Source of the DNA: an uncultured Pelagibacteraceae bacterium
GTDB lineage: Bacteria > Pseudomonadota > Alphaproteobacteria > Pelagibacterales > Pelagibacteraceae
Direction of reading: 5' to 3'
NCBI GenBank assembly: GCA_902567685.1
Contig: CACFNH010000001.1
Span: forward strand, 269,998 to 333,997
DNA: 64,000 nucleotides
Position 1 is the first letter of the stretch. The number at the start of each line of letters is the position of its first letter. The notes beneath the pieces are model-generated. The model saw only the letters and a program-made list of their open reading frames with translations, did no database searches and was not told where the DNA came from. The position numbers were made by a program, and so were the translations under genes. Shown one piece after another: positions 61,839 through 64,000 of this stretch.

Positions 61839-63098
61839 TTATATGACTCTCCAACCAATATCTTTCCTAAAAAATCCATTATTCCAATTTATTTTTTTTA
61901 TTATTTTAATAATATTTTTTCTTATAGTAAAAAAATTTCCTCCTGATGAAGCTATATTTAGTACACGCCCCCCATTAGAAACTAGTTTTTTGTTTAGTAT
62001 CTTTGTTCCAGCATGAAATATCATAGAATGTTTATTTAATTTAATTTTTTCAAGATTCTTTATAATTTTTTCCTTTGAATATTTCCCAGGATAACCTTTT
62101 GAACATAAAACTATCGTCATACATTTTTCTTTTTTCCATTTAATTTTTGTTTTATCTAATTTATTTTTTAAAGCTAAGTTAATTAATTTGATTAAATCAT
62201 TTTTTAATCTAGGGATAATTACCTGGCACTCAGGGTCTCCCATTCTAATATTATACTCGATTAAATATGGTTCATTATTTTTAATCATCAGTCCAGCATA
62301 AAGAAATCCAGTAAAGGGATGGCCTCTTTTTTTTAAAGATGTTAATGTTGGTATAATTATTTTTTTAATTATTTTTTTTTCAATTTTTTTTTTAATTATC
62401 GGAGCTGGCGAGTAAGCTCCCATGCCTCCAGTATTTGGACCTGTTTCTTTTTCTCCTACTTTTTTATGATCTTGAGCAGAGCCAAAAAAAGAAAAATTCT
62501 TTTTATCAACAATTAAAAAATAGCTGGCTTCTTCACCATCCAAAAATTCTTCTAAAACTAATTTTCTAGAACTTTTAAATTTTCCTAAAAATATTTCATT
62601 TGAAATTTTTAAAACTTCATTTTTAGATTGACAAATAGTAACTCCCTTTCCAGCAGCCAATCCATCAGCTTTAACTACTACAGGAATTTGGCTATTTCTC
62701 AAAAACTCTAGTACATCAGATTTTTTTTTACATACTTTAAAGTTTGCAGTTGGAATTTTATTTTCTTTACACAAATTTTTCATAAAAGCCTTTGAGCCTT
62801 CAAGTTGTGATGCATACTTATTAGGACCAAAAACCTTAATCTTATTTTTTTCTAAAAAATCTACTATTCCGCGCACAAGAGGCTCTTCGGGACCTACTAT
62901 AACAAGACTAATTTTATTTTTTTTAATAGTACTTAAAAGAAGTTTAAAGTTTAAGAAATCAATATTAATGTTTGTTGCAATTTTACTAGTACCTGCATTA
63001 CCAGGGATACAAAAAACTTTACCAACTTCCTTAGATTTCAGTATTTTTTGGCAAAGGGCATGCTCTCTGCCGCCGCTTCCTATTAAGGCAATATTCAT
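61839..63098 (-). CDS. purD: phosphoribosylamine-glycine ligase
   Basis: A 419-residue ATP-grasp enzyme, second step of purine synthesis. N-terminal IALIGSGGREHALCQKI, VGPEEPLVRGIVDFL, VVKADGLAAGKGVTICQ (ATP site), LEEFLDGEEASYFLI, ETGPNTGGMGAYSPAP and EYNIRMGDPECQVI are all present. The start lies 32 bp from the divergent DUF2093 gene. Confidence 0.96.
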   Translation of the reverse strand: MNIALIGSGGREHALCQKILKSKEVGKVFCIPGNAGTSKIATNINIDFLNFKLLLSTIKKNKISLVIVGPEEPLVRGIVDFLEKNKIKVFGPNKYASQLEGSKAFMKNLCKENKIPTANFKVCKKKSDVLEFLRNSQIPVVVKADGLAAGKGVTICQSKNEVLKISNEIFLGKFKSSRKLVLEEFLDGEEASYFLIVDKKNFSFFGSAQDHKKVGEKETGPNTGGMGAYSPAPIIKKKIEKKIIKKIIIPTLTSLKKRGHPFTGFLYAGLMIKNNEPYLIEYNIRMGDPECQVIIPRLKNDLIKLINLALKNKLDKTKIKWKKEKCMTIVLCSKGYPGKYSKEKIIKNLEKIKLNKHSMIFHAGTKILNKKLVSNGGRVLNIASSGGNFFTIRKNIIKIIKKINWNNGFFRKDIGWRVI

Positions 63099-63130
63099 AT
63101 GAAAAATTATATTATATAATACTTCTATAT
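63099..63130. promoter_or_regulatory. 32-bp divergent promoter gap purD / DUF2093
   Basis: TTATATTATATAA-type sequence in the gap gives TATAAT hexamers in both directions about 10 nt from each start codon. This predicts (almost) leaderless mRNAs, similar to the 14-, 18- and 29-bp divergent gaps elsewhere in the window. Confidence 0.4.
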
Positions 63131-63331
63131 ATGAATAATATAAAAGCCAAAATTAAATATAAAGCAAACTCTTTTGAGGTTGTGGAAGACGGTGATCATG
63201 TAATTTGTGCTGTTTCCAAAAAGAAAATACCTCTTCAAAATTTGAATTATTGGAATGTAACCCTTCAAGAAGCCTACCACTCTCCAATTGAGGCAAAGAT
63301 TCGCTTCGAAGAAATTAAAAAAAATAAATAA
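63131..63331 (+). CDS. DUF2093 family protein
   Basis: A 66-residue protein. AKIKYKANSFEVVEDGDHVICAVSKKKIPLQNLNYWNVTLQEAY is the pattern of the alphaproteobacterial DUF2093 family, whose members are small, soluble and of unknown function. It lies between divergent purD and convergent lpxL, in front of a 3-bp gap. Confidence 0.88.
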   Translation: MNNIKAKIKYKANSFEVVEDGDHVICAVSKKKIPLQNLNYWNVTLQEAYHSPIEAKIRFEEIKKNK

Positions 63332-63334
63332 GAA

Positions 63335-64000
63335 TCATTTCCATCTATTATGAGTCCAAATCCATTGACCAGGATCTCTCAAAATCATTTCTTCAATGAC
63401 CTTATTAATTTTTATGGAAATATTTACTTTATTTTTATCAGAAGATTCTTTTCCAGAATTTTTTATTGGATTATAAATCTCCATTTTAAAAGAATTATCC
63501 TTGTTTCTTGAAATATATATAGGAACGATATCACATTTATATTTCAAGGCTAATTGAGCTGGGAGAGTTGTTGTTAAAGCGCCACGTTTAAAGAAAGGAA
63601 GCCTCTTTCCTTCACTAACCCTCTGATCAACCATCAAAGCTATGCTATAATTTTTATTAAGATAACTCATACATTCTCTTATCCCAGAAACTCCTTTTCT
63701 TATTTGATTTTCACAAATATATTTTTTTCTCAAATATTCCATAAATGGGTTTAAAAAAATATTATTTAATGGTCTATAAATTGTAGCCAAATTAATTTCC
63801 TTTTTTACAAGCTCCATAGACATCAATTCAAAATTTGCGAAATGACCTGAAATAAAAATTACAGGTTTTTTCTTTTTAATTATTTCTTCTAATAACTTTG
63901 TTCCTTTAATATATATATGTTTTTTTTTGAGTGACCCTTTTTTAAATCTTTTAAGATAAATATATTCAGCAAAAACTTTTCCATAATTAGACCACATATC
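63335..64000 (-). CDS. lpxL: lipid A biosynthesis acyltransferase, N-terminus cut by window edge
   Basis: A LpxL/HtrB-family acyltransferase that adds a secondary acyl chain to Kdo-lipid A. ISGHFANFELMSM includes the HxxxxE/D-type catalytic motif (H and E). VDQRVSEGKRLPFFKRGA and GQWIWTHNRWK at the end are also typical. About 220 residues are visible; the family has about 290, and the frame is open at the right edge (NxWSNYGKVFAEY is an internal segment), so the start is outside. Confidence 0.9.
   Translation of the reverse strand, partial: DMWSNYGKVFAEYIYLKRFKKGSLKKKHIYIKGTKLLEEIIKKKKPVIFISGHFANFELMSMELVKKEINLATIYRPLNNIFLNPFMEYLRKKYICENQIRKGVSGIRECMSYLNKNYSIALMVDQRVSEGKRLPFFKRGALTTTLPAQLALKYKCDIVPIYISRNKDNSFKMEIYNPIKNSGKESSDKNKVNISIKINKVIEEMILRDPGQWIWTHNRWK

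Overview
The window is AT-rich, densely packed alphaproteobacterial chromosome. Gene gaps are mostly under 50 bp, many genes overlap by 1-50 bp, and I see no insertion sequences, phage genes or CRISPR. Protein content and order (GcrA, DUF2093, a DUF3035 lipoprotein, alpha-type HisRS/HisZ/HisG, trpB-trpA-accD-folC, ihfB-rpsA-cmk-aroA) point to Alphaproteobacteria. The AT richness, Lys/Asn-rich proteins and minimal intergenic space point to the SAR11 clade (Pelagibacterales). That placement is inference, not a database result.

Layout. 1-13.6 kb: a purine permease (cut by the left edge), small lipoproteins, oligopeptidase B, a J-domain membrane protein, a GT9 glycosyltransferase, a DHDPS-family aldolase with a CFA synthase, a very basic coiled-coil protein, an MBL-fold hydrolase, an SRAP DNA-repair protein, RmuC, exonuclease I and a thioredoxin-like protein. 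13.6-25.5 kb: thirteen minus-strand genes in one tight run, rnd-kdsD-lptC-lptB-aroA-cmk-rpsA-ihfB-pyrF-trpB-trpA-accD-folC. 25.5-33.7 kb: the phosphate regulon, phoR-pstSCAB-phoU-phoB, with candidate PHO boxes before pstS and pstC. 34.0-37.1 kb: the zinc island, znuA divergent from znuCB-zur, with a paired Zur-type operator between them. 37.1-42.8 kb: gcrA, an orphan ABC-2 permease, argD-argF, a membrane-anchored cytochrome c, kdsB and pheA. 42.9-45.6 kb: SRP RNA-dnaX-ybaB-recR. 45.6-49.3 kb: malate synthase G, an accA with an extra C-terminal membrane helix, and a cold-shock gene. 49.4-52.7 kb: a His-containing mini-ORF, tRNA-His, hisS, hisZ and hisG, closed by a bidirectional terminator shared with groEL. 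52.7-64 kb: groEL-groES with a sigma-32-type promoter, HAD-ribF-ileS-lspA-DUF3035-pgi, then rsmD, purD, DUF2093 and lpxL (cut by the right edge).

The genes serve scarce-nutrient uptake (phosphate, zinc, purines), envelope synthesis (LPS export, Kdo, lipid A acylation, lipoprotein processing), fatty-acid initiation (accA, accD), amino-acid synthesis (Trp, Arg, His, Phe, shikimate) and core information processing. No island with the look of a new defence or mobile system was found. The best second-look items are regulatory or translational: an apparent CTG start for accD overlapping the trpA stop as CTGA; a tRNA-His without encoded G-1 and with A73, sitting 4 bp before an alpha-type hisS; a His-codon mini-ORF ahead of that cluster; a C-terminal membrane anchor on AccA; and a PhoR without membrane segments next to a one-helix membrane protein.
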